Part shown: positions 12,901 to 24,900 of the stretch, piece by piece
Numbering within the stretch: the first letter of the stretch is position 1
Layout of the letters: every line of letters begins with the position of its first letter
Assembly: GCA_964019135.1 (NCBI GenBank)
Contig: OZ025258.1
Span: 28,018,186 to 28,082,185, forward strand
Reading direction: 5' to 3'
Length of the DNA stretch: 64,000 nucleotides
Source: Arenicola marina
Taxonomy: Eukaryota; Annelida; Polychaeta; Arenicolidae
Program-made: the position numbers and the translations under genes
The notes under the pieces: model-generated
The model's database searches: none
Seen by the model: only the letters and a program-made list of their open reading frames with translations
Told to the model about the DNA's origin: nothing

Positions 12901-15900
12901 CAAAAAAATGCATTAGAAAATGTCCTTGTGGGTGTCTAAAGAAATAAATAATTTGATGACAAAGATACAAAAAAATAAATAAAATGTCAATAAATTTGTA
13001 AAAAAAAAAAAATTGCATGGTAATTTATTTTCTAGCCCCCCCCCCCCCCCCTGGTATGAAATGATGCGCCCCTTAGTAGGGCGCAGCCAGCCAGCTCCGT
13101 GCAAGTTACTTGTTGGCCAGTTTGCCATATATTAATGATAAATTTAATATGTTTTGTTCCCCTCGGACCCGGTAAGACAAGTTACGATATCGTAGTAAAA
13201 TGAACCCCCAGAGACCGTCGGTCACGATCATCCTCTCAACTTTTCCCTAAAGGTCTAGTCACACGCAATTGGAAGGGGAAGGGAACTAGGGAAGGGTGGG
13301 GTGGGGGTCGAGGAAGGTGTGGGGGTCAAGAGAGGGGTGGGGGTCCAGGGAGGTTGGGGTCGAGGGAGGTATGGGGTCAAGAGAGGGGTGGGGATCCAGG
13401 GAGGGGTAGGGGTTGAGGGAGGTGGGGGTCGAGGGAGGTGGTGGTCGAGGGAGGGGTGGGGGTTGAGGGAGGGGTGGGGGTTGAGGGAGGGATGGGGGTC
13501 GAGGGAGTTGTGGGGTGGGATTCCAGAACCATCTCAGAAGCCCCCCTCCCCCTCCCCCTTTCGGTTTTGGGGGTGTCGAATGTGGAATCCCCTTTAGGAG
13601 ACGCACCCCGCCCTGCTCGCGGTCGGCCGATTTCGGAACTTCTCGCCCCCCCCCCACCCCCACCCATATTTTAGACCCCATGACCAGTTGATCAATCTGC
13701 TGCTCAGCCTGCTTAACCATCTGAGCTAGGGAGGCTCCCTTTCTGGTTAAATGGATGATGACATTGTTTTCAGCCACCTCCTTTTAAACAGCCCCCTCCC
13801 CTCGTTATCCCGCGGTCTCCCGGTGACTGCCTAGTCTCAACCATGGATGCCACAAGCCTTATTGATAAGGTCATCCATTGGTAAGGGGCGTATCAGGAGA
13901 TATGGACCCAAGCCGTATTATGACTGAGGGTCTTCCGGTTCTCCTGTGGTATTGAGGGTCGATGGAGGAGTCCCCAGGCGTCCCCGTTCATTCCCCAGGG
14001 AGAAAGGTATCTCTTTTTATCACACTATACTGACCCCGTGCTTCGTGTTAGCCAGGTCCTCGGTCCCTGCGAGGGACGCATCCGATGTCAGGCCATACGA
14101 ATCGGCATTGAGAGGGGGAGTCGCGGATGGTTTGGGGAAGGAGGGGGTGGGAGCGGAGGGAAGCCGCGGGGGATTGTTAGGGAGGACAAGAGGTTAAGGC
14201 AGAGAGCGGAGGGAAATGGAGCGTGGGCAGGAATAAGAGGGGGGGGGGGGGGTGGGGGGGGGACCAGGGAGTAATGGGGAGAGGGGAGAGGGGTGTGTCA
14301 ATCCTGATGAGAATTTGGTAAATAGCCGCCCACGCAGCAAGTCCGTATCAAGTCAGCGATCAGCCAGGAACTGTTTAAGAATTATTGACCAAATCGCTTG
14401 GTCCAACGTCCTCGAGGGATTTGTTGGAGAGTGCAATAAAGCCAAAAGGCCCTGTGTACGTTTTAAGAGTTCCACCAAGGTCGCATAGGGTGTGGGGGGG
14501 GGGGGGGTCCCCATTGCATAGCTAGAGATCGACAGATGTAGCCGATAAAAGGACACCGCGGTGCGCGGTCTCCCAAAGCTCATGGGTTAATTACCCGCAT
14601 TAATTACTGGGTATTTTATAACTGTAACGTACCAGATAATCATTGTAGGCGCTCACATCGCCTCGAAGTCATACACATGATGTAGGGCACACATCCTCTA
14701 TCGTTCGTTAACCCAGCATCCGCATTTGGGCTTTTTGCTTTGATAATTGACTTTGGTCGATAAAGAATGATTGACCCGTATGATTAATAAGATGTAAGAG
14801 GTGATAACTATGACGTGAAGAGGCTCACTGGCGGAGGTCAAGAAACAACTACTTAACTGTAACCCATAAATATAAGCAATGGTTTACTACCAATATGGGT
14901 CTTTGCAACGTTTTTCTGTATATTCTTAGTCTTGGTGGATTGAATCATGTGACACGTCCCCAATGGGCACTGCGTGCAACACGTGTCTTATACAATATGT
15001 ATGCAGACCTGTTTTAATACTGTGAGACATGCAGTCGTTGTTGAGCTGGTCTTACAGCACGTCGCGTGTGTAGTGTGAGTATAGACCTATTGTAATACTG
15101 TGAGGAAAGGAGTCATTGTTGAGGAGGTCTTGCTGCACGTGTCTTGTGTAGTGTGAGTACAGACCTGTTTTAATACTGTGAGAAAAGGAGTCATTGTTGA
15201 GCTGGTCTTGCTGCACGTGTCTTGTGTAGTGTGAGTACAGACCTGTTTTAATACTGTGAGGAAAGGAGTCATTGTTGAGCTGGTCTTGCTGCACGTGTCT
15301 TGTGTAGTGTCATTCCAGACCTGTTTTAATACTGTGAGAAAAGGAGTCATTGTTGAGCTGGTCTTGCTGCACGTGTCTTGTGTAGTGTGAGTACAGACCT
15401 GTTTTAATACTGTGAGGAAAGGAGTCATTGTTGAGCTGGTCTTGCTGCACGTGTCTTGTGTAGTGTGAGTAAAGACCTGTTTTAATACTGTGAGGAAAGG
15501 AGTCATTGTTGAGCTGGTCTTGCTGCACGTGTCTTGTGTAGTGTGAGTACAGACCTGTTTTAATACTGTGAGAAAAGGAGTCATTGTTGAGGAGGTCTTG
15601 CTGCACGTGTCTTGTGTGGCGTGAGTACAGACCTGTTTTAATACTGTGAGAAAAGGAGTCATTGTTGAGCTGGTCTTGCTGCACGTGTCTTGTGTAGTGT
15701 GAGTACAGACCTGTTTTAATACTGTGAGAAAAGGAGTCATTGTTGAGCTGGTCTTGCTGCACGTGTCTTGTGTAGTGTGAGTACAGACCTGTTTTAATAC
15801 TGTGAGGAAAGGAGTCATTGTTGAGTGGTTTTGCAGCACGTGCCTTGTGTAGTGTCATTCCAGACCTGTTTTAATGCCGTGAGAAATAGAGTAAATGTTG

Positions 15901-18900
15901 AACTATATTTGCTGCACGTGTCCTATATAATGTGTAGGCAGCTGAACATGAGCCATCAGAATTAGATTTTACTGTATATAAACATGTAACGGCGGGGGCC
16001 GGTTTGGTCCCCAGCGGGAGTCGAACTCACGATCTCCCGATCTCAAGTCAACCACTCTACCTCTTCGGCTAAAGGGGTGATCCCTCTAACCGAGGCTAGT
16101 AGGAATAGTTTCATTCACTACTACACATTCTCCCCTCTTTCCGAGAGGACTGTCCTCAGACCGCTGTCCTCAGACCAGGACTAATCACCCTCAGAACCAC
16201 CGTGGGTTCTACCTGTGTCGGGCTCCATTTATGTAGCAGTTTAGTGGGATTCAAACGCAGTAATTCCGTTTCAGCGTTTATTGTGCACTGGGCCGGGGCA
16301 TTGGCTTAAACGTACATCGAAGTATAATAAACACCCGCCTTTTCACCTATGCGGTTGTTACGGGTAACTGGGCGCATTTCTTTGGTAACCCGGGTGTATC
16401 CCTGCGGTGGACCGAATACGCACATTACGCATCGGTCCACCGCCCGACACTTCTTTCACCCGGGCATGGGTGCGCACGCATCCATTCGGTATGCCGATGT
16501 GCCCCGTTCAAAACAGCACGGGACATTCGAGAGAAGATAGCGGCTGATTGAAAGGTGAGGAGAATAGGTCGGTTCCGGCGCCCCCTACGTGCATCGGATA
16601 GGAACGGTGTGTGCATTTCATTGAATTAGGCATATCCCTGTCGGCACACCCGGAAGTTCCCTGTCACGTGTTGCGGGTTTCGGGCGGGATACCGAACCTG
16701 GCCCAAAGAAATGCGCCCACTGTCAACAAAACTAACCGTTCGCCAGAGGGCGCTGATCGAAACTCTCAATAGATGTCGCTAGGCGAAATGTCACCGGCGG
16801 ACCACGAAACCAAGTTGGTTCTGCTGCCACATACCAATAATGCAATTATAATGCTATAAATTAAAGTTATGTTGCTCAGGATCTTTCCAGGTTGATTCCT
16901 ATTTGTATGGGAAAGCGACGGGGGTGGGGGCAATGATGAAACATGCGTGTGATCACAGTCGTAGTAATCAGGGGCGTTGGGTCCTTTTTGACGCTCAGTA
17001 TTTGGTCACCCGGCGTTTTTCTGCCTATCCTCCGACTTTCAATTTGCACCTGTTTTGGTCATGCCGTTCTCACGTTCCCTGTCCCTATTTAACCAAACGT
17101 TCCAGCGGAGTTAGGTTGGGGGTTACGCAGTTCAGTTGCAATTACCATTAGTCACATAATCTGAAAGACAAGCAATAAATTCTTGGCAAACAGTCACACA
17201 AAGCCGTGGTATCATAACATCGGCTAATTTTATTACCCCCACTGTCATATATTAAATTGAGGCCCCACATAACCTTACCCTAGAGGTTCGCTTTAAGTCC
17301 CTTGTTCCACATAGGTGACATAAGCATACCAATTGTCATAACTTGGGCATACAGCATAGCGTTATTACGTTACCTGCTTCGACATTTGTATATGTCCTGA
17401 CCCGGAACTTACTGTTCACCTTGCAGTTCCGGATCACAGTCAACGATGTCCTGCAACCAAAGCACGATGACTTCTTCCTGCTACGATGGCTCAAAGGTAA
17501 GATGCAAAATTAACTTTTGTTTGTGATGAAACTTGTATCTGTTGCATGTACTTTCTGCCTAATTTGCAATTTGCAACGTTATTCTCTTGGGAGATTTTGT
17601 GTTTTGTCCTTGTTTTTGCCGCCGTGATCGACTGCAGAGAAGCAGGTTGCGGGTTCAAACCACCGTACCGTGAGATTGATACCGGAACGTCGCTGTGTGT
17701 AATTCTTGGGTGATATGTTTATTGTTTCGGTCTGGGTCACAGCAATATCACGAACAGTTTCACTGAAATACGATGGATAGATATAAAATAATAAAAAATT
17801 GTATGGTTTGGAAAAACTCGGCCAGTAAAGGTTGCTGGATAAAAAGCTGGCAGAACAAATATATAAATAAATAGTGTGTTAGTCAGAGGCAGTTTTCCGT
17901 CTACCACTGTCAGCAGACGACTCCATTGGGTCACGTCGATATCGGGATTAGCTATCCGGGCGTTCCTTAAAGCAATACATTCCGTAATGTTTGGTATTAT
18001 CAACCTCTTCTCCATGTAAAATAAGTACATTCTGTCTTGAATTTAAATCCTGAAAGCCTGTGGGGTATCCGGAGAGAAGCATTTTGGTCACCGGAGCAGA
18101 AGTTGGTGGCCGGCTTTATATCTGTGCGCGCCTGTTCGCCGTTCGGTGTTTTGTATGTGGTGTCAACCGCGGTTCGCTATCACGTCCGCGCGCGATATAA
18201 ATAAACCGCGCAGTTTTATGATGAATTGTTTGTTTTACAGACTCAAAGAGATATAAAAGATATGCATCATAATTTTTGAGATACTTTTAGTCTTGATTCT
18301 AAAATGTAAAAAATCTAAGATGGCGCATGTAAGTATATTGCTTTAACCTACAAAACGATTGCACAAGAGCAATCGTTTTGTACGTTACTGAACTTGTCCT
18401 CGGCAAACCATATTATGATCTGAAAACATCTGGCAGTAGCGAAGAACAGAATCTAGATAACATTAAAAAAATTTAGTGTGAAAAAACACATAGAACAAGG
18501 TGACGAAATGAATATTCTGATAGTATTAATTCTGTTCATACCGTTCCTCCTGTCATATCATGTTAAGATCTAATTGTAACAATATATGACCTTATGAGTG
18601 CAGAATTTTTGTTTGTTTTTACATTCATTGCATGTAGCCCGCTTGCCATCTCTGACAGTGTGCAATGTACCAGTTAACTACAACATATGTCACTTAGGAC
18701 GTAGCGTTCAACTTACGATTAATTGTAAACCTAGGGATATTGTTTCTGCCATACTTACCAAGACATGTGAACCAAATGGTCCTGTTAAATGTGAATCTAT
18801 TCGTTCATTGCGTTATAGATAACACGGTTCTTTGAAAAACAGCCTGCAGATAGATGTATAAGAAACTTTGATGTTGGCATGCAGGACTATACTATTAAAT

Positions 18901-21900
18901 GATCATACTATTAATTTCAAATAAAGATGTTGTTAAGTATGCCGATGTGGTTGTCTGGTTATGTCAGGGTGCATTACATCTGGATCAGAACTGCGTGTTG
19001 GGAAAACACTTCGGCGATCAATTGTAATGGAGAAAAAGTGAGTGAAATAACACACATCTCAATTCATCTAAATATGAGAAGTTTAGCTTTATATTAAAGA
19101 TGAGGATGGCAATTGAGATTTATGATAGTCTTGACTTCATCTCATCTTGATTGTTTTGGTTCTACTTATACAGCGCGGGATTTTGATCCTACCAAAGCCG
19201 AATTGATGCTACGGAAGGTGAGTATGTTGCTGACAGAAGAAATGCTGTTCATATTTCACGATCATAAAAACCAATTGAAACCGTGTTTTGTGGTACAAAT
19301 AGAATATAGAATAAAGTAAAGTATAAGTAAAATAAAGTAAAAACAACCCGCTTATTATGCCAGACTCGTTATGATGCCCACGGGTCTAGTTGCACTTACG
19401 TCTCTTGGGTTGATGTGTTCTGTTGGCTTTGCATAAACGTGTCAGAAAAAAACATGTTAGTAAGGGAAGTACACGTTTGTTATGTTGCAGTCTGGATTTA
19501 AATTGTCCGCATTATAAAAATATTCTACTTTAATGACTAAGGTCAGAAGAAGTCCAGTTCTCTTGCGTTATCGACTTTCCGCATAAGGAATCATTTTTAG
19601 TGCAAGGAAAAACGATTTCCCACAAGTCACTTTTCTTGTGTTGTAGTCTATATTTAAGTTGCCCGCATACCGAATTATGTCGAATATTTCTTTGTGTGTT
19701 AGATGTTTGGTTTCCTCACCAGAGCATGGAATGGAGAAAGAAAAACGACGTTGATCACCTTTTGGAGTGGGACCCTCCCTCTATTCTCAAACACCACTGG
19801 CCAGGGGGAATCTATGGCTTCGACAAGATTGGGCACCCCATACTGTGGCAAGTGTGCAATGACTTTGACTCCATAGGTGAGCGAACACTTCCAGTCTTCG
19901 CAATATTTATTCCATTTACTACGAAATTTTACGTGGGTAAAAATAACCTAAATATCTCAAAATTTAGCCTACACCAATTTTTAATTTGTTAGTAATTATT
20001 TATTGTAAATAGAGACTGGTCTGGTCGAGTATAAGAGGATAACGAAGGGGTTGTTGCAGAACATGTTTCATTGCATATAGAAGAATAATCGTTTATAGAT
20101 TTACTATAGGGCTCGACGCCCATATGGTAGGCCTACATATAGATATATACACTATCCACTAATTATTATAGAATAATGAGCAGAACTGCAGCCAATTATT
20201 GCATATAGGTCTTAATAGAACTTGGATTAAAATGCCGCGCTGCCGGTTACTCATGTCACACAATACATAATACTGTAGTGGTGTATTGTGGGAAGCCTCT
20301 GCTGTTACCCGCTTTTCGCCTCATTACTCTTTTCTCATCCATTGTGCGTCGTTTCTTATGTAACATGTGTGGGTGTGTCAACATGGCTGCGGTTCCCGAT
20401 TTCTCTGTCGTAGCGGTATACAAGAATGCCTTGAAAATCACACGAGTGGGACTTTTACAAGAGGCATGAAAGTCTTGGGTTGGGTTAATGGGTTAGGTAA
20501 CTTGGATTATGAAGAAACTCTCGATTTCCGGGTTATGTGGCCAATCGAACTATTCCGGTGTTAACTTTACATATTGTCCGACCGGATTCTTTTCTCTCAA
20601 CGAGTGCATTTTTAGTTGTTATGTTTGGTTTGGAATCTTTGACGCCAATGTTTTTACTCTTGATACGCGTTAACCAATGGGAAACGGAACGGAAGAGCTG
20701 AGCCATGTTCTCAGGGGTCAGTTTACTTTGCACGACGATTTGTTTGTATTTTAGGGATGATGAAGAGTGTCAAGCTGTCAGATATAATAAAATACCACAT
20801 TTACCGAATGGAAAAGATTATGAAGATCTGCGAGATACAAACCAAAAAGGTAGGTCGGCTTCTACCATCCCTCGTAAAGCCTTGACCAGTTGCTTGTGAG
20901 CTGTACACACGTTAATGACATATTGCAACATATAATGCAATCAAGATTAACAACATATCAAATAAACACAAAAAATGATGAAATCTTCGCCATGTAATTT
21001 TTATAGTTCCAGGTCAATTTCCAATTACTGACATGACATATCGATGGCATAACAATAGCAACATTAACGTAACCTGCACACGCTTCAATCATATATTGTA
21101 GTAATGTAAATATGTCAAGCACATATGGTACCATTTGATTGAGATCCTTTTGTATGCAAAATATTTTATTTTAAGAATATTGTAGAAAAACTAAATATAA
21201 TAAAATAAAATAGGTTATCTAGCACTTTTGGCTGGATACCCATTGTGCAATAAGACAACAATTGAATAACAAAACCGGAAACATAATATTTATAATAAGA
21301 TTATCTGCGAGATACAAACCAAAAAGGTAGGTCGGCTTCTACCATCCCTCGTAAAGCCTTGACCAGTTGCTTGTGAGCTGTACACACGTTAATGACATAT
21401 TGCAACATATAATGCAATCAAGATTAACAACATATCAAATAAACACAAAAAATGATGAAATCTTCGCCATGTAATTTTTATAGTTCCAGGTCAATTTCCA
21501 ATTACTGACATGACATATCGATGGCATAACAATAGCAACATTAACGTAACCTGCACACGCTTCAATCATATATTGTAGTAATGTAAATATGTCAAGCACA
21601 TATGGTACCATTTGATTGAGATCCTTTTGTATGCAAAATATTTTATTTTAAGAATATTGTAGAAAAACTAAATATAATAAAATAAAATAGGTTATCTAGC
21701 ACTTTTGGCTGGATACCCATTGTGCAATAAGACAACAATTGAATAACAAAACCGGAAACATAATATTTATAATAAGATTATCCAAAGTATTTCTCCTTTT
21801 CCGCTGATGCGCTGTAGATGTACATACTAAGCTGGCAATGTTGTTCGGATCATAATCGTGGCAGTATTTTAAGAGATGCATCGGACTGCATAAGGAATAT

Positions 21901-24900
21901 ATGTCCGCCTTAAATCAGCGAAAGAAGTAGTCACAAATAATTATCACAAATAATAACATGATATAGACGTCTTGATGCGTTTTCCAATTATTAAAATCTT
22001 TTTTCAAGGTCTGCGGGTTAATTGCATCATTTCCCCTTGCGTTCCGACGTCGAACCATCAGATCAGACCCAGGGGACAGGTGGTGGATGGTTGGGGGGGA
22101 GTAATGGGTTAGACTAGATGATGGTTTAAAAATCATATGGTACTTTCCCTGCCACTGCTAGCAGTTTGCCTTAGCCAACTCATTATTGAGAGATATAGAA
22201 AATAAGGCCTGATCAATGCATCCTAATTTTATTGCGGTAGAAATCTATATCGAGCTCAAAGTATGCGGTTGTTCAACAAGAAGAAGACCAACGGGTCTTC
22301 TTATTGAACAACCGCTTTGGGGTAAAACAGTTCCTCTACATCCCGTAAGTGATTGCCAATTGTTCCTATGTATGATGTATTATGCACAAAAAAACCACCA
22401 TGTCGCCTGGTGTTGGTATTGGTGTCGCCTGGTGTTAGCACACTGTGGTATGCCATAACACTTGATGAACCAAGTACTATTTACCAAGCACCATGTGTGC
22501 ACTCCCAATTGGCCAGCAATCTTGCATTCATACGTGTTATGGCAGGGTGGGAAAGACCATGTATAAGAGCCAGGTATTTATCTTGCCATCCGAGCATAAA
22601 TGATGTCATCGGCGTGGGTACAGAACTCTTTTGCCCTTGCATTTTGCGTGTTATTTTTGTGATATCCCATGCCACAACGCCCATCAGCGCTAGGGCAAAA
22701 TGTCTTGATAAAACAATTGTGACAAGGCAAATAAGTCGCTTGATATTGTGTGCCGTAAGCAAGCAAGCAGCGTATTGCCACACGCTCTCCTGTGTGCGAA
22801 ATGGAATTAAGCACAACTGAATGCCCCATTATGTTATATTTAGCTGAATTATGGTTTCAGAGTTTTATTCGTTGTGTTGTGCGGAATGTCGGTGCGCACG
22901 TTGTGCTAACGTCACCACTTTGGAACTATTGGCTCTTGTTGGCTCACGCAGATTGGCGCGTAGTGTCATATATACCTAACTCGCTTTTACTCGCTTTTAC
23001 TAAAATTAGTAATAGAATTAGAGAAGTGGAGAAAGAAATTAATGACATCGACGATACAAAGTCTGATATATGTAAATCGTCATTAAGGAAATCACTGAAA
23101 ACAGAGCTAGACTCTCTGACATATCAAAGTGCTAAAGGCGCCCAGATTCGTTCAAGAATTCAGTGGGTAGAAGAAGGCGACCGATCAACACCGTTCTTCC
23201 TTTCTTTGGAAAAACAGCGTCAGGAAAGTAACCGAATCGATAAGCTGATCGATGATAAAGGGTGTGAATATGATAATGATGATACCATCATAGAGGAGGC
23301 CACTCGTTTCTATAAAAAACTGTATAGTACTAAGAGTATTGATGATAACGAGCACAAGGTATATTTGAAAAAAAACGAAGATAGACAATGCGCTAAACAA
23401 TGAATTGAGGACTCAGACTGAAGGTGAAATTACTTATAGAAAATTACATATACGAAAATATGGTCTTGTACTGCCGATGTATTAAAGATTGATATTTGTT
23501 TACATAATGTTGTATTAGGGGACAAGAATACAACAACCAATTTTATTATCTCACTAATGACCTATTTCATTTATAAGGAATGGCTGGTATGCAACGCCCA
23601 ACAGAAATCAAGAACTTGGAGCGAAACTGTCTCTTTCCTTAGAAGAGAACTCCACTATCGATCATTAATATATAAGAATATACTTAGTACAGAATCGACA
23701 GAGATAGTATATAGAATGCAACAGCACTTAGCGACCATTCAGTAAATTAGTATATTAGACAACATTTTCAGATTATACCTAGCTATATACCTGCTGTACA
23801 CTAATGTTTTATATGTCAGATGTATGGCTGCTAGGTACCCACAACTATTTGAATTCAAAATAAACGATTTTACAAAAAAAATAATATATATATATATATA
23901 CTTAACTCGCATGGTACGTGGGGTGATATACCGATCAGCGGTTATAGGTGTCATCCTTGGTCCTACAGTTAATTAGGGGTTCATGTGTTCGTATTTCATT
24001 GCTCCGGGCGATTTATTGTCTCAAATTTAGCCTTCGGTTTAACGAAAGCCATACCATTACCATATTTCTATTTCGGAATCCGTTCAAAGATAACCCATTG
24101 ACACGATGTCAGATGTTCTTCTCCTCACAACATAGGAGCAAATTAAAATGTCGTCAAACTCAGTAGTGGTATGTAGTGGCTCGCTTCCTTCATTCGCGTG
24201 TTCGTATGCTTCGGGTTTTATCACACATAAAAAAGTAGCGGTGAAATACATGTAAGCCTACAACCGATAAAATACGCGCCTGCATGACACAAGAGCAGTT
24301 GACCCGTCCCCCGCTTTGAGACCACAAAACGGGAGTTTATTGTCCGACAAGTGATTTGGTTTCGAGAGAAGTGCCTTTGATCCGAATTACGGGGCAGCAT
24401 TTCCGAGATAATAGTCAAACGATGTTACCCTAATCAATGTTCTTGTCATTCTTACACGTAAATAAGACGTGCGCGTTTGTAGACGACGTGGTTCACATCA
24501 CATCACGTGTTTTAGTCGTGTAATAATATTTGTATACATTCATTTATCTATCCTAAGCGCAGCAGCCAACAGGAATAGAAGTAGCTGTGGTCAGTGAAGG
24601 ATTATTGAATGGATGGGGTTGGGGGAGGGGGGAGGGGGAAGAGAGTGACACGGTTCACTTCTTGACATTGGTCGAATGTTAACCCTAATGTTGAAAGCCC
24701 ATAACACCATGTTGATATGTTGATAAAAAAACGAATACATTTGTCTCGGTGCAGTAGCGTAGGTAATAAAGGGTGGATCGCAAATACATAGTCAATTAGA
24801 ATGCTTTATTTTTGCATATGAAGAATAATGTTGATGGTTAAACATGGGCGGATCTAGGGATTTGGAAATGCGGTTGTAGTGCGACCGAGAGGGAGAGGCT

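Noticed and set aside
13286-13777. Proline-rich 163-codon frame
   Set aside because: It is the antisense of a G-rich minisatellite; composition artefact.
15087-15839. Minus-strand frame of 250 codons with 26-residue repeats
   Set aside because: This is a tandem array whose unit is 78 bp. I kept it as a finding to check but not as a gene.
19600-19992. 130-codon frame taken as a separate gene
   Set aside because: Its middle is exon 4 of the SEC14-like gene. The rest is intron read-through.
20498-20520. Telomere-like GGGTTA repeats
   Set aside because: Only two or three imperfect units; not an interstitial telomere array.
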